The notes beneath the pieces are model-generated. The model ran no database searches, was not told the origin of the DNA, and saw only the letters and a list, made by a program, of their open reading frames with translations. This document shows, one piece after another, positions 34,938-43,206 of a stretch of DNA of 64,000 nucleotides (the stretch's first letter is position 1; each line of letters starts with the position of its first letter). This stretch comes from Eubacteriaceae bacterium CHKCI004 (lineage in GTDB: Bacteria > Bacillota > Clostridia > Lachnospirales > Lachnospiraceae). A program made the translations under genes and the position numbers. The stretch spans positions 186,001-250,000 of the forward strand of contig FCNR01000023.1 in assembly GCA_900016875.1 (NCBI GenBank). Direction: 5' to 3'.

Positions 34938-35072
34938 TTATAAACAATATTCCTGCTTCGCGCGAGCTCGCGTCCCGCAAAACATTTTTTCTTTCATAGA
35001 AACACAGTTTTCCATGAAAAAAAGACAGAAAGCCAAATACACAAAATGTATCAGCCTTCTGCCTCCATACAT
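34938..35072 (-). CDS. 44-residue leader ORF of ABC-F
   Basis: ATG at 35072 with a GAGGA site; begins MYGGRRLIHFVYLAF and ends EYCL at 34938, 27 nt before the ABC-F start. Its early codons cover the terminator hairpin at 35026-35061, so translation and termination are linked. This is the layout of ribosome-mediated attenuators upstream of ABC-F resistance genes. Confidence 0.5.
   Translation of the reverse strand: MYGGRRLIHFVYLAFCLFFMENCVSMKEKMFCGTRARAKQEYCL
35017..35061 (-). terminator. Attenuator terminator inside the leader ORF
   Basis: CAGAA-GC...ATACA pairs with TGTAT...GC-TTCTG (35026-35061), followed on the minus strand by CTTTTTTTC. Confidence 0.65.
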
Positions 35073-35150
35073 CTATTCCTCAGAGCAGCATTTCTGCCCT
35101 CCTGGAATCATCCCATGAGATACGATACACTAAAAAACATACCCCTCTAT

Positions 35151-35189
35151 ACAACAAAAGGCCGCAGACAAAACATTGTCCACAGCCTT
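35151..35189 (-). terminator. Upstream terminator in ABC-F leader
   Basis: AAGGCTGTGGAC pairs with GTCTGCGGCCTT, followed by TTGTTGT on the minus strand. It precedes the 44-residue leader ORF, so transcription must pass two terminators before ABC-F. Confidence 0.65.
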
Positions 35190-35230
35190 AAATATTCATT
35201 CCAGGATTCTACAACCACAAAATCACTTCT

Positions 35231-35301
35231 TCGGAAAACAGCGCACTCTATTATGCGCTCTCAAGGGAGTACACGGGCACACTACTCCCCTTGTTTTCCG
35301 A
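35231..35301 (-). repeat. Three-way-junction RNA element in ABC-F leader
   Basis: Outer stem TCGGAAAACA / TGTTTTCCGA is perfect over 10 bp. It encloses two hairpins, AAGGGAGTA / TACTCCCCTT and GCGCACTC...GCGCTC. The 3' part of the outer stem overlaps CCGATGAAA (35298-35306), which can pair instead with TTTCATCGG at 35345-35353. Confidence 0.6.
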
Positions 35302-35320
35302 TGAAATCCTGCCGCGCTCT

Positions 35321-35410
35321 CTATACGCCATACTCTGTACAATGTTTCATCGGATGGAATTGTACAGAGTTAAGTTTCTCTTTAATCTGATCTGTATAAT
35401 AAATACCCAT
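35321..35410 (-). CDS. 29-residue leader peptide at the start of the ABC-F leader
   Basis: ATG at 35410 with an AAAGGAG site 9 nt upstream. Begins MGIYYTDQIKEKLNSVQ and ends CTEYGV. The codons overlap the perfect 12-bp hairpin 35332-35343 / 35359-35370. It resembles in layout the 28-residue leader of the MFS gene and shares the AACTCTGTACAA block. The frame stays open upstream of the ATG for about 20 codons without a start signal. Confidence 0.5.
   Translation of the reverse strand: MGIYYTDQIKEKLNSVQFHPMKHCTEYGV
35332..35370 (-). repeat. ACTCTGTACAAT hairpin shared with the MFS leader
   Basis: ACTCTGTACAAT and ATTGTACAGAGT, perfect 12-bp arms, 15-nt loop. The same arm sequence ACTCTGTACAA forms the hairpin at 19272-19316 before the MFS efflux gene. 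Confidence 0.7.
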
Positions 35411-35599
35411 GGCGGGTTCTCCTTTTCCCAGTAAATCTTTCCAAACTACCCCGGCTTCAACAAATTCCTGCCGCAAAATATAAAAATATATACGCAGATA
35501 AGAACTTGTATGACAACCACGCCGGAATGGTGCTGTTATATTTTCAGATAATACAGGAAGAAAGAAAATATGTCAATGTAGAGAAAACTTTTAATTTTA

Positions 35600-36061
35600 T
35601 TATCTCCCGCAATACACCTTAATCGCCTCCGCAGCAAACCGTGCGGTACCTTCCCCACCAGCCTTATCTATGTTTGCCGTAAATTCGCCGTTAGCCGCGT
35701 ACATTTCTCCGAGGCTGGAAAGGATTTCATTGGAGCATTGATAAAAATGTTCCGAAATGTATTCCTGCAGTTTCTTTACCTGCTCCTGAACCTCCTGTTC
35801 CTCCGGGCTGTGCCCTTTCATCTCGCCAAACTCCGCAAAGAGCTGTATAAAATTCTGTATGATCTCCTTAATCTCTTTTAGAGGAAATTCCAATTCCCGA
35901 AACAATAGAATCTGCTGCAATGTCTCAAGGGCCGCATCGTCATACAGCCGATAACCGGATTCTGTATATCCCGTCGGATGCAGCAATCCAATCTTATCGT
36001 AATATTGCAGGGTGCGTATACTCACTCCGGCCAGCCGGCTGGCCTCCTTTATTGTCATCAT
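35600..36061 (-). CDS. TipAS-type MerR regulator, internally shortened
   Basis: 153 residues; intact TipA-like proteins have about 245. The MerR helix-turn-helix (MTIKEASRLAGVSIRTLQYYDKIGLL, RLYDDAALETLQQ) is followed by LKEIKEIIQN and then jumps directly to the end of the TipAS antibiotic-binding domain (HFYQCSNEILSSLGEMY, FTANIDKAGGEG, AIKVYC). Some 90 residues with most of the dimer helix and drug pocket are lost in frame. DNA binding may persist, but drug sensing is unlikely. Start at 36061 or 36058, GGAAA site. Confidence 0.75.
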   Translation of the reverse strand: MMTIKEASRLAGVSIRTLQYYDKIGLLHPTGYTESGYRLYDDAALETLQQILLFRELEFPLKEIKEIIQNFIQLFAEFGEMKGHSPEEQEVQEQVKKLQEYISEHFYQCSNEILSSLGEMYAANGEFTANIDKAGGEGTARFAAEAIKVYCGR

Positions 36062-36198
36062 TTTCCTTTTCTCCTTCCGTGTGATCATAGCATAAACTAT
36101 AACGCATCGTAGGAGTCAATACCTATTTTATTTTTTGTTCTGGTTTTCATCTTTCTATACTTCTTTTCATTCTTCTGTACGATTTTTCATTTTTCGCA

Positions 36199-36510
36199 TT
36201 ATTTCATTATCAACGAAACAATTGTCATAACAGCCCAGGCCAGAAACAGAAAGCCATCAAACTTTGCCAGAACATCCAGCACCCTGTTATACATTTTCTC
36301 TCCCGCAAACAACACTTTGCAATTCAAAATAGAAAATGTAAGAATCAGCAGCGAGTAGCTGGAAATATTATTCTGATTCCCGATATAAAGCGCCCGTCCG
36401 TACCCGATCCAGAAAAGCGGCAGGACAATCAATGTTATTATCTGAAATATCTTTTCACCTTTCTGCCTGTTAATGACTTCCATTTTCTTATCCATTCTTT
36501 TATCCGTCAT
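36199..36510 (-). CDS. Three-helix membrane protein, last gene of LytTR-controlled operon
   Basis: 103 residues from the ATG at 36510, with a GAGGAG site overlapping the end of the DUF3267 gene. A basic start (KRMDKKMEVINRQKGEK) precedes helices at about 21-40, 46-65 and 80-100. No family recognised. The last gene of the 37477-36199 unit. Confidence 0.65.
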   Translation of the reverse strand: MTDKRMDKKMEVINRQKGEKIFQIITLIVLPLFWIGYGRALYIGNQNNISSYSLLILTFSILNCKVLFAGEKMYNRVLDVLAKFDGFLFLAWAVMTIVSLIMK

Positions 36511-36514
36511 GCTA

Positions 36515-37120
36515 TTACTCCTCTCCTCTAAACAATGCCACAAATCCAGCTTCATCCGGGCTGTCTGCCACCATGTCCGCTCCGCTTCGAAGAACCTTAT
36601 ATGCGATCGCAAGATCCGCGCCCGATAAGGTCAGATTAACCAATGCAGTAAGCAGCGATACTGTTCCCGGACAGATAACGAGATAGATAAAACTTCCGCT
36701 TCCCAGCACGGCAAAAGGCAGCAAAGTTCCTGTAAGGTACGCCCGCACTATAAGCACCGCTCTGCAGGTACACATGGGCATTCCATGGCAAAATATCATG
36801 GAAATCTGCCCTCTGTTAAGCCGTCCGCCCCATTTCCATCCAAGACCATGAAGCGCCTCATGAACCGGAAGGCTCACCGCTGCTGCCGCCAGAAGAATGA
36901 TTCCTGTGTGATCAAGCAGCACCGCCCGTTCCAGCAGAAAAGTGCGGTACATACCTCCGGCCAGAAGCAGAAACGGGAGTGCAAACAGGATTCCCTGCAG
37001 ATATGTCTGTCTGCCGCTCATGGTATAGGTTCTAACGTGCCATCCGTTTTCCTGTAAATAATTAGTTTCCTGTAAATCCTTCATCTTTTTATCAGTTATC
37101 ATAATCCGCCCGATTGCCAT
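36515..37120 (-). CDS. DUF3267 membrane zincin-like protein
   Basis: 201 residues. Four to five hydrophobic segments and the HExxH motif in SLPVHEALHGLGWKWGG, the putative zinc site of DUF3267. The remainder includes two further helices and a charged C-terminus. Function is unknown; the motif suggests a membrane protease. ATG at 37120 with a GGAAAGGA site. Member of the operon behind the LytTR-type promoter. Confidence 0.75.
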   Translation of the reverse strand: MAIGRIMITDKKMKDLQETNYLQENGWHVRTYTMSGRQTYLQGILFALPFLLLAGGMYRTFLLERAVLLDHTGIILLAAAAVSLPVHEALHGLGWKWGGRLNRGQISMIFCHGMPMCTCRAVLIVRAYLTGTLLPFAVLGSGSFIYLVICPGTVSLLTALVNLTLSGADLAIAYKVLRSGADMVADSPDEAGFVALFRGEE

Positions 37121-37142
37121 AAGCCATTCCTTTCCTTTCGCT

Positions 37143-37477
37143 TTATAACTTTTTCAGCGTCTCCAGCACAGCATCCAGATTGGTTCGGTGCCAGTTCTCT
37201 ACTTTAAGGAATCCGGAAGCAGCCGCACCGGTGTTTAAAACACTCATGCCTGCGGCCAGGGTTCCGGAGGAACGGAACTCGCTCAGCTCTTTTTGCTAAA
37301 CGGCACCAGCACCAAAGAATTCTCACACATCTGCAAAACAAAAAATTCATTGGAGAAAAAACGGGTGATTTTCTCACTGAGATTAGCCGGGGCGTAAGTC
37401 ACGATAATAGCACGCCCTTCCATTGGGTTATATCCTGCTTCTTTTAAAATAGTATTGATTTTCTTTTCGGTTGCCAT
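37143..37477 (-). pseudogene. PH-like/DUF protein with centre deleted
   Basis: The first 64 codons (MATEKKINTILKEAGYNPME, VTYAPANLSEKITRFF, ENSLVLVPFS) end at a TGA directly after KKS. The gene resumes in another frame with QKELSEFRSSGTLAAG, GFLKVENWHRTNLDAVLETL. Both parts look like the two ends of one pleckstrin-like small protein family known from Lachnospiraceae operons, with about 60-70 residues missing. Start has an AGGGGG site. First gene behind the LytTR box. Confidence 0.6.
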
Positions 37478-37507
37478 CTTTTTGTCCCCCTTTGTTTTGT
37501 TGCCCTG

Positions 37508-37575
37508 AGTATATCAGAACAAAGGAGAGTACGACCGATTCTTTCGCCAACGGTCTTTTTCACTTCGCCAACGGT
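37508..37575 (-). promoter_or_regulatory. LytTR-type promoter: two direct repeats 21 bp apart
   Basis: ACCGTTGGCGAA (minus strand) occurs at 37564-37575 and 37543-37554, start-to-start 21 bp, i.e. two helical turns, fitting the LytTR site pattern (W-M-CGTT-N-R). A weak -35 (GGTCGT, 37531-37536) and TATACT (37508-37513) follow. It drives the 37477-36199 genes. Confidence 0.75.
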
Positions 37576-37627
37576 TACCACAACCACGAAAAAAGCCGCC
37601 GCGAAAATCTTTTCGCAGGCAGCTCGC

Positions 37628-38359
37628 TCAATTCTTTTTCTGATATTCACTTTTTGCTTTGCGGGACAGCAGGCAGGTCTCACCGTTGTCAAGTTCCACC
37701 AGCTGCTCTTTCAGATGCACTGCCCGGATGCGGGAGCGGTTGACCAGAAAGCTCCGGTGGCAGCGCCAGAAATTCTCTCCCAACTCCTCTGCAAAATGAT
37801 CCAGACTGCTGTTGAATTCCAGCAGTTCTTCGTCCAGATGCAGCTGAAGAGTATGCCGGCGTCCCACAGCTTCAAAGTAAAGGATGCTATCCACGGGGAT
37901 ATGCCGCACAGTGTCGAGAATCTTTATGGTACAGTAATTTCCCTGCCCGGGCCGCTGGGCTTCTATCCTCTCCTGGATGCTTTCAAGACATTTCTGCACC
38001 CGAAGGGTCATTGAGTCCGTGTCTCCTTTTACAATATAGTCCAGAGCCTCCAGCCGCAGGCGGAAGGTCTCAAATGCCAGGTCTCCGTGAGCGGTGATAA
38101 ATACGATAAATCCCCGCGGGTCATACTGCCGCAGTTTCTGTGCCAGCTCCAGCCCGCTGATTCTGCCCGGAAAGTCAATATCCAGAAAATAAATGGCCGG
38201 CACAGCATTTTCCTTCTGCCTCGCCAGAAGAATCTCCGGATCATCCACCGCATGAACCGGCCCCATATCATTGTCAAGAATCATAATCTGCTGTGACACA
38301 ATATGCGTAAGCTTCTCCCGAACCGGCTCTTCATCATCACAAATGTATACAGGTATCAT
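37628..38359 (-). CDS. LytTR response regulator
   Basis: 243 residues. Receiver domain (YICDDEEPVREKL, phospho-acceptor region IYFLDIDFPGRISGLE, FITAHGD) followed by a LytTR DNA-binding domain (SILYFEAVGRRHTLQLHLDE, FWRCHRSFLVNRSRI). AgrA-like. It is preceded by its GHKL kinase, 18 nt apart. The direct repeats at 37543-37575 directly downstream are probable binding sites. Confidence 0.9.
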   Translation of the reverse strand: MIPVYICDDEEPVREKLTHIVSQQIMILDNDMGPVHAVDDPEILLARQKENAVPAIYFLDIDFPGRISGLELAQKLRQYDPRGFIVFITAHGDLAFETFRLRLEALDYIVKGDTDSMTLRVQKCLESIQERIEAQRPGQGNYCTIKILDTVRHIPVDSILYFEAVGRRHTLQLHLDEELLEFNSSLDHFAEELGENFWRCHRSFLVNRSRIRAVHLKEQLVELDNGETCLLSRKAKSEYQKKN

Positions 38360-38377
38360 TGTTTTCTCCTTATATTT

Positions 38378-39745
38378 CTACACCGCAGGAATATGCAGCT
38401 CCTGCACAAACATATCATCTTTCAGATACGTGCGCGTGGCGCACCCTTTATACCGGCTTACAATCTTACGGTAGCTGGAAAGGCCGGTGCCGTGACCCTT
38501 GCCCTTCGTCGTGTAGCCTTTTCGGGTCAGCGCCGACAGATTCGGCGCTGCGTCATAATTATTGGCGATAGCCAGATACAGTTCCTTCTCTTCCTGAAGC
38601 AGCACAATCCGCACCAGACCATCCTGACCGGCGGCCGCTTCCACAGCGTTATCCAGCAGAATCCCCACGCACCGCAGCAGATCATTCACGTCCATACTCT
38701 GCTCTTCACGCACGGGATGGAGCACCTCCAGCACCGCCCGTACATTTTCCTGCCGCATCTTTGCCAGCTTCGTGGTCAGAAGACTTCGCAGCGGATACAT
38801 GCCGACGTTATTAAGACCGTCCATCTGCGCAATCTCACTGCCCAGCTTCTCATCAAAATAACTGCTGGTCTTCTTCATAAACTCCTGAATCCCTGCCAGA
38901 TCTCCTTCCTGCGCCTGGAGGGTCAGTCCGGAAAACAGATTGGTGACATCATGACGAAACGCCCGGATTTCCTGCTGCAGTTCTTCCAGCAGAGCCATGT
39001 GAGCCTGCTGCTGCAGAATGGTCTCCTCCTGTGCCTTAATCCTGTCCTGACCTGCCACATACATGGCGGTAAACTGCATCAAAAACAACCCTGCTACGAT
39101 CAGTGCGAAGAAAAACATGGCGTAGCCCGCATCCGGCGCCGCATCGGGCGAGATCAGTCCGATCACCGGAAGCGTACACATGAGGGCGTAGCTCACCAAC
39201 AGCGTCAGAACCGCCCTTGCCCGGCTGCGGAACATCGCCGAAAAATAACGGTAAAACTCTGATTTGCGCAGTATCAGCGCCGCCAGGCACGCCAGCCCGA
39301 AAAGAACCGTATACGGAACATAAAAATGTATAAAAACAAGAAAATGCTGCCGGTCAAAGAGCGGGCTGTAAGTCTGCACCGCATCGGTAATCACTGAACC
39401 GGCTGTCAGAATAATAAATGTACTGAGAACCGCCGCCGTCAGCGTGTGCAGAAAGGGCAGGCGGTACGCCCTGCACAGCAGCCCTCCCAGTATAATGGCG
39501 GTAACAGTATAACAAAACAGATCATAGATAGAATAAGAAATAATCTCCGGATTAATGCCCATGACATATAAAAGCAGCTGAACTCCCAGCACAAGCCCCT
39601 GCACCGCAAAGGAACAGCCCCAGAACATCGCCAGATAGCCCCACCGGATTTTCCTTCCCAGAATACCCACGGCGAGCACAAACAACGCAAAAGCAGTAAA
39701 AGAAAATGTATAGCCCACTGAAAACAGACGAAATGCCAAACTCAT
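38378..39745 (-). CDS. GHKL-type sensor histidine kinase (AgrC-like)
   Basis: 455 residues. Six to seven membrane helices fill residues 1-230, then a coiled segment and the phospho-acceptor HxxxxN-like box (EIRAFRHDVTNLFSGL), followed by DVNDLLRCVGILLDNAVEAA and GHGTGLSSYRKIVS. It senses an unknown signal with the membrane part. No AgrB/AgrD genes nearby, so it need not be a quorum sensor. Confidence 0.88.
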   Translation of the reverse strand: MSLAFRLFSVGYTFSFTAFALFVLAVGILGRKIRWGYLAMFWGCSFAVQGLVLGVQLLLYVMGINPEIISYSIYDLFCYTVTAIILGGLLCRAYRLPFLHTLTAAVLSTFIILTAGSVITDAVQTYSPLFDRQHFLVFIHFYVPYTVLFGLACLAALILRKSEFYRYFSAMFRSRARAVLTLLVSYALMCTLPVIGLISPDAAPDAGYAMFFFALIVAGLFLMQFTAMYVAGQDRIKAQEETILQQQAHMALLEELQQEIRAFRHDVTNLFSGLTLQAQEGDLAGIQEFMKKTSSYFDEKLGSEIAQMDGLNNVGMYPLRSLLTTKLAKMRQENVRAVLEVLHPVREEQSMDVNDLLRCVGILLDNAVEAAAGQDGLVRIVLLQEEKELYLAIANNYDAAPNLSALTRKGYTTKGKGHGTGLSSYRKIVSRYKGCATRTYLKDDMFVQELHIPAV

Positions 39746-39874
39746 AATTTTCTTCCCCTTAGAATAAAACTTACAGTCTGAACTGCATTTTCCAGTATAA
39801 CAGATGTTGGAATATTGTAAAAGATGATTTTTCCCATTGAATAAAAACAGGTTTTGCTATGTCAAAGTACTTTT

Positions 39875-42436
39875 TTATTCAAACCTCCCTATCCCTTCCG
39901 TGATCTGCCTTGTCTTCCAGGATTTCAGTATTCCAAAGGAAAGAGCCACGCAGATTGCCAGCACACACGCCGCCACCAGGGCAAATTCCGCGTAGGCGAA
40001 GTGGAATCCATGACCGAACGCTCGCATATCTGATATACGGTACAGGTATCTCAGCACCGGATGGGAAAGCAGGAAGGCTGCCAGAACAGCCGCCGCTCCC
40101 AATATCACATTTTCAAACAGCATTACTTTCCTTGTCATTGCCACGCTCATGCCGACGGCGCGCAGCATACAGATCTCCTTTGTTCGTTTTTGCATCCGGT
40201 ATCTGAAGTTGTTCATTACATTTATCATGACCAGCATCAATGTAATGGCTGATATACCATAAATGTACACCATCTGCTTGTGGTAAAACATTTCATTCTG
40301 CTCTATCTCCGCGATGAGGCTGCGGGTTGATATGTTGGAATCCTGGCTGCCAATCCGAATGAGCTGTTGTTCGAGAATGTTCTGCTGCCGCGTGGTCAGA
40401 CCTGTGTTTCCGTCACAATACATACATTGAATCCCGCCCTCCGGCGCCATCTGCTGTATGTACCGGTCGCCGGTGATCAGCAGCGGATACATGGTTCTGT
40501 TGCACTCAAACATATACGGAAAGGATACGATTGCTTTCACCTTGTAAGTCTTATAAATGTACTCCGCATCGTGGTCTTTGAGCGCCTCGTACTCGCCGGA
40601 GCTTGTCTGCAGATCCTTTCGGTATTTTACAGTAATCTCATCGCCCGGGTGGTAGTCCATCAGAGGCGTGCCTTCTTTGTAATATCCGGGCAGATCATTA
40701 TTTTGAGTGTCATCCATGCGGAGCACTGACAGAATCACTTCATCGTCCTCCAGATCATCCGGGGCGAACTCGCCCTCGATCACATATTTTTGCAGGGCGT
40801 TGAGTGCCTCCGCATTGTATCCCAGCAGCATGGACTGATAAACCTGATTGGTTCCATCGTATCCGCTTTTGCCGTATCCATATATCTCTTTCAATCTTTC
40901 ATTGTACTCATCGTAGTACGCATCTTTTCTTTGCACATCACCTTTGTCAACGACACGAATCGGGAAGCCCGAACTGGTTTTTACCGACCGTATTCCTTCC
41001 AGATTCCTGATTTTCTCTGCATTTTCTCTCGAGATTCCCTCTTCCACATTATTAAAATGCAGCATGGTCAGCGCGTACTCCCCGTTCAAATAGTACATTT
41101 CCTTCGTATCTTCCCGGTATAGTTCCAAAGTCTTTGCCCGGTAAGCCAGTCCTGTGAACAGCGTGACTCCGAGGCAGATGGTCAGAACGGCGAAACCGCT
41201 TGTTTTTAAGTCTCTGAAAATATACTTGCAGCTCAGCCGGAATAATGTTCCCGTTTTGTTGTCTTTCTGGCGGATTGGGAAAAGCCGCTTTCCGTTCTCT
41301 GTTTCTTTTCCCGATATGGTATTAATGACCGAATTGGCCGTAACCTTTCTTCCGAATCGATATCCGATTACGCTGATCAGAGCAAATGTAATGACAACGC
41401 ACAGAAGAATCGGCCACACCGGTATCACCAGCCGGAAACGTACCGCCTCGCCCAAAAGATATACTTCCAGGTCTCTGTCGCCCGATGCCAACATGACCAG
41501 CCAGGCAGCGAAAATGCCGCACAATATTCCCACCGGCACACTGATCCGGTAAATATCAAATAATTCCAGCAGCAGCATTTTACAAAGCTGTCCTCTTTTC
41601 ATGCCGATGGCTCTCAGTATTCCATACTGCTGCGTTCTCGACAACACCGTGATGCGGTAGACGCCATAAAACACAACCATGCAGATCAGCAAGAGCACGC
41701 TGATCAGCCCTGCGTCCATCAGATATAACTCCCGCAGATTTTCTCTTGCCGGACATTCTTTTATCTGGTTTCTGCCGACTCCCAGCACTTCTCTCAATTC
41801 TTCAACTTTGCTTTCGTAATTCACGGAATCCTGAAATCCCATGTAAATAAGATACGAATCTGTGCTGCCTGCGTCCATGGCAGTATACAGATTTAAGGTT
41901 CCGTATTTTTTATTTCCGTAGATATCCGACAAAATTCCTGTCAGGACAAATCTCTTTTCTTCTCCTGTCTCCTCATCCGTGATAAAGATTTCCTGATTGA
42001 TGACGGGCTCGATGCCGAGATTCAGGAGCACCCATCTTTCCGCCGCGATTTCCCCGGATTGCTGCGGCAGCCTGCCCTCCGTCAGCTTCGCCATCATTGT
42101 AATCGCTGCATCATCATTTCTTGTGAGAAATACATTTTGTTCATTACATTTGTAAAGGTCATACGTACCCTGCTGCAGCGCCGTCCACTGAATGTCCGGG
42201 TCTTTTCGCAGCAGATCAACCTGCGCCTGGGACAGCCCGTCCACATAGCAGTCCGACGGGGTAAACTCCGCTTTCAACTGTACATTTTCTATCTTGTGAT
42301 TGGTGTGCAGCAAAGTCAGCAGCACCGTCAACAGCATAAATGTCAACGCAAAACTGAAAAAAACGGCCAGCGTATTTTTCTTGTAATTCCTTATGAAATG
42401 TTTATGCAGTCTGATATCTTTTCCATCCCCAAACAT
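39875..42436 (-). CDS. FtsX-type ABC permease, large
   Basis: 853 residues from the ATG at 42436, with an AGGTGAG site; a GTG at 42445 directly after the ATPase stop is also possible. One N-terminal helix, an extracellular domain, helices around 270-370, a second extracellular domain and a C-terminal three-helix FtsX domain. The MacB/FtsX arrangement with two extracellular parts is typical of peptide- or lipoprotein-related transporters controlled by two-component systems. Partner ATPase is directly upstream. Confidence 0.88.
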   Translation of the reverse strand: MFGDGKDIRLHKHFIRNYKKNTLAVFFSFALTFMLLTVLLTLLHTNHKIENVQLKAEFTPSDCYVDGLSQAQVDLLRKDPDIQWTALQQGTYDLYKCNEQNVFLTRNDDAAITMMAKLTEGRLPQQSGEIAAERWVLLNLGIEPVINQEIFITDEETGEEKRFVLTGILSDIYGNKKYGTLNLYTAMDAGSTDSYLIYMGFQDSVNYESKVEELREVLGVGRNQIKECPARENLRELYLMDAGLISVLLLICMVVFYGVYRITVLSRTQQYGILRAIGMKRGQLCKMLLLELFDIYRISVPVGILCGIFAAWLVMLASGDRDLEVYLLGEAVRFRLVIPVWPILLCVVITFALISVIGYRFGRKVTANSVINTISGKETENGKRLFPIRQKDNKTGTLFRLSCKYIFRDLKTSGFAVLTICLGVTLFTGLAYRAKTLELYREDTKEMYYLNGEYALTMLHFNNVEEGISRENAEKIRNLEGIRSVKTSSGFPIRVVDKGDVQRKDAYYDEYNERLKEIYGYGKSGYDGTNQVYQSMLLGYNAEALNALQKYVIEGEFAPDDLEDDEVILSVLRMDDTQNNDLPGYYKEGTPLMDYHPGDEITVKYRKDLQTSSGEYEALKDHDAEYIYKTYKVKAIVSFPYMFECNRTMYPLLITGDRYIQQMAPEGGIQCMYCDGNTGLTTRQQNILEQQLIRIGSQDSNISTRSLIAEIEQNEMFYHKQMVYIYGISAITLMLVMINVMNNFRYRMQKRTKEICMLRAVGMSVAMTRKVMLFENVILGAAAVLAAFLLSHPVLRYLYRISDMRAFGHGFHFAYAEFALVAACVLAICVALSFGILKSWKTRQITEGIGRFE

Positions 42437-42445
42437 CCGTCTCAC

Positions 42446-43114
42446 CTACCTTGTGACCAGCTGCCCGTCTTCTATTCTCAGAATCCGGTCCGCCAGCTGC
42501 GCGATTTCTTCATTGTGCGTGATCATGATGATCGTCTGATTGAATCTACTGCCGGTGATTTTCAACAGACCCAACACGTCCTGGCTGGTTCTGGAATCGA
42601 GGTTTCCCGTGGGCTCGTCGGCCAAAACCAGAGCCGGTTTCGTTGCCAGCGCCCTCGCGATGGCCACCCTCTGCTGCTGCCCTCCTGACAGCTGATTGGG
42701 AAGACATTTTAATTTCTTATCAATGCCCAGCAGCTGCGTGACTTCCAGTACATACTTTTCGTCCACTTTTCTGCCATCCAGCTTCAGCGGCAGAATAATA
42801 TTTTCCCAGACGCTGAGCATCTGAATTAAATTATACTGCTGGAAAATAAATCCAATCTTTCTGCGGCGGAACACCGTCAGCTCATCATCGGACAATTCCT
42901 GAATTTTTTTCTGATCCACGATAATCTCGCCGCCGGTGGGCACATCCAGCCCTCCGACTATATTCAAAAACGTCGTTTTTCCGCTTCCCGACGAGCCGAC
43001 GATCGCCACAAATTCTCCCCGTTCCACTGTGAGATTGATGCCATCCAGCGCCCGCACCTGGGTCTCGCCGGCGCCGTATATCTTCCTCAGATTTTTTATC
43101 TCTAAAATATTCAT
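42446..43114 (-). CDS. MacB/LolD-type ABC ATPase
   Basis: 222 residues from ATG 43114 behind an AGGGGG site. Walker A GSSGSGKTT, signature LSGGQQQRVAIARAL and Walker B LVLADEPTGNLDSRTS are intact. It pairs with the FtsX permease that follows immediately. Between it and the kinase gene is a terminator-like hairpin, so it may have separate expression. Confidence 0.92.
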   Translation of the reverse strand: MNILEIKNLRKIYGAGETQVRALDGINLTVERGEFVAIVGSSGSGKTTFLNIVGGLDVPTGGEIIVDQKKIQELSDDELTVFRRRKIGFIFQQYNLIQMLSVWENIILPLKLDGRKVDEKYVLEVTQLLGIDKKLKCLPNQLSGGQQQRVAIARALATKPALVLADEPTGNLDSRTSQDVLGLLKITGSRFNQTIIMITHNEEIAQLADRILRIEDGQLVTR

Positions 43115-43141
43115 CGCGTTTTTTCCCCCTAATAAAAAAAT

Positions 43142-43172
43142 ATAGCCTGTATGTTTTCTATACAGACTATAC
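43142..43172 (-). terminator. Hairpin with T-run between kinase and ABC ATPase
   Basis: ATAGTCTGTAT pairs with ATACAGGCTAT; on the minus strand it is followed by ATTTTTTTATT. It could end the two-component transcript or act as an attenuator for the ABC genes. Confidence 0.65.
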
Positions 43173-43206
43173 CACATTATTATCACAAACCAGTCTCCAC
43201 AATCTC

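Noticed and set aside
37541-37620. Possible terminator or riboswitch in the GC-rich block
   Set aside because: The repeats are direct, 21 bp apart, and fit a LytTR operator better than RNA structure.
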